A stretch of DNA of 64,000 nt from Nitricoxidireducens sp046726235. Lineage in GTDB: Bacteria; Pseudomonadota; Gammaproteobacteria; Burkholderiales; Rhodocyclaceae. Position 1 is the stretch's first letter, and every line of letters starts with the position of its first letter. The stretch spans positions 1 to 64,000 of the forward strand of contig JBKPAD010000005.1 of NCBI GenBank assembly GCA_046726235.1. The letters are read 5' to 3'. Of this stretch, positions 62,340-64,000 are shown piece by piece. The notes under the pieces were generated by a model. That model searched no databases, had not been told where the DNA came from, and worked only from the letters and a program-made list of their open reading frames with translations. The position numbers were made by a program, and so were the translations under genes.

Positions 62340-62687
62340 ATGAACGAATCACGCTTTTCCGCTCTCCCGCTCATGCTGGCGCTCGCCGCGGCCTGCGCGG
62401 CTCCCGCGGCCCATGCCCTCACCGATCGCGAGCATCTGGAAAAATGGTGCAGCCGCGGCTCCTCGGTGGCCGCAGGACGCTGCATCGGCTACCTGCTCGC
62501 CGCCGAAGACGCGCTCGCGAGCGACAGCATCGAAGGCATCCGTGCCTGCCTGCCGCGCTCGATCACGCTGCAGGAACAGCACCGCATCGTGATCGACTGG
62601 CTGCAGACCCATCCGGAAGCCGAGGCGGCCACCGCTCTGGGCCTCGTCGCCCGTGCCTACGCCGAGCGCTATCCGTGCAGGCCGTAG
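62340..62687 (+). CDS. Rap1a/Tai family exported protein
   Basis: 115 residues. It has a signal peptide (cleaved near AHA), then CSRGSSVAAGRCIGYLLAAEDAL, RACLPRSITLQEQHRIVIDWLQTHPE and a final YAERYPC. The four cysteines and the helix order match the Rap1a/Tai immunity family, small periplasmic proteins first known as protectors against T6SS amidases. No effector gene is adjacent, so an immunity role here is uncertain. It is 42 bp after the globin gene. Confidence 0.8.
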   Translation: MNESRFSALPLMLALAAACAAPAAHALTDREHLEKWCSRGSSVAAGRCIGYLLAAEDALASDSIEGIRACLPRSITLQEQHRIVIDWLQTHPEAEAATALGLVARAYAERYPCRP

Positions 62688-62696
62688 GCTGCGGCC

Positions 62697-64000
<1,304 letters not shown>

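Noticed and set aside
62340..62687. T6SS immunity gene in an effector/immunity pair
   Set aside because: The fold fits Rap1a/Tai, but the neighbour is a globin and not an amidase effector, and no T6SS gene is present.

Overview
The window is a GC-rich (roughly two thirds G+C), densely coded chromosomal segment. Gene content points to a betaproteobacterium, most likely of the Rhodocyclales or a near relative: PEP-CTERM exported proteins, a betaproteobacterial-style Tad pilus locus, cytochrome c', bacteriohemerythrin, CcoG, GlcF, PntAB and the queA-tgt-yajC-secD-secF block. This assignment is inference; no rRNA gene is present to confirm it.

Layout. 1-5.0 kb: end of a TPR protein, two small unknown proteins, an M48 lipoprotein protease, an MliC-like lipoprotein, a PEP-CTERM protein and an FtsH paralogue. 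5.0-5.3 kb: intergenic DNA made of nested inverted repeats. 5.3-9.2 kb: a signalling block with bacteriohemerythrin, a histidine kinase/response regulator pair, a second PEP-CTERM protein and a degenerate response-regulator paralogue. 9.4-21.6 kb: a complete-looking Tad (Flp) pilus operon of fourteen genes: two pilins, prepilin peptidase, an extra AAA+ ATPase, RcpC, RcpA, a lipoprotein, three TadE/TadG-type proteins, TadZ, TadA, TadB and TadC. 21.6-26.9 kb: periplasmic peroxiredoxin, HD-GYP protein, four small exported or unknown proteins, an Old Yellow Enzyme and a VapBC-like toxin-antitoxin pair beside tRNA-Leu(CAA). A broken second copy of that tRNA lies immediately upstream of it. 27.3-33.5 kb: queuosine synthesis and the SecDF-YajC translocase accessory genes, then a cytochrome b. 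33.5-49.8 kb: housekeeping genes (cytochrome c', purB, GST, mnmA, Nudix, ilvE, waaF, phosphomannomutase, EAL-HDOD, alaS, ugpQ/ugpB). 49.9-58.1 kb: a RhlE-type helicase and pntAB, separated by a 3.68-kb mobile element. 58.2-64 kb: corA, an HDOD protein, glcF, truncated haemoglobin, a Rap1a-like protein and the start-truncated ccoG.

The most unusual object is the mobile element at 51406-55089. It has perfect 25-bp terminal inverted repeats, a 9-bp target duplication and visibly lower G+C than its surroundings. It has inserted into the centre of a bidirectional terminator hairpin shared by rhlE and pntB. Besides an IS1/IS1595-like transposase it carries passengers: two tiny membrane proteins and a secreted fusion of a DUF4344-type metallopeptidase (HEIGH) to a c-type cytochrome domain (CVFCH) that lacks the expected axial methionine. 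I know of no described system with this combination, but no database search was possible.

Other notable items are the tRNA-Leu relic with hairpins inserted at its anticodon loop, the nested inverted repeats after the FtsH paralogue, and a response regulator that has lost both receiver residues and half of its DNA-binding motif.
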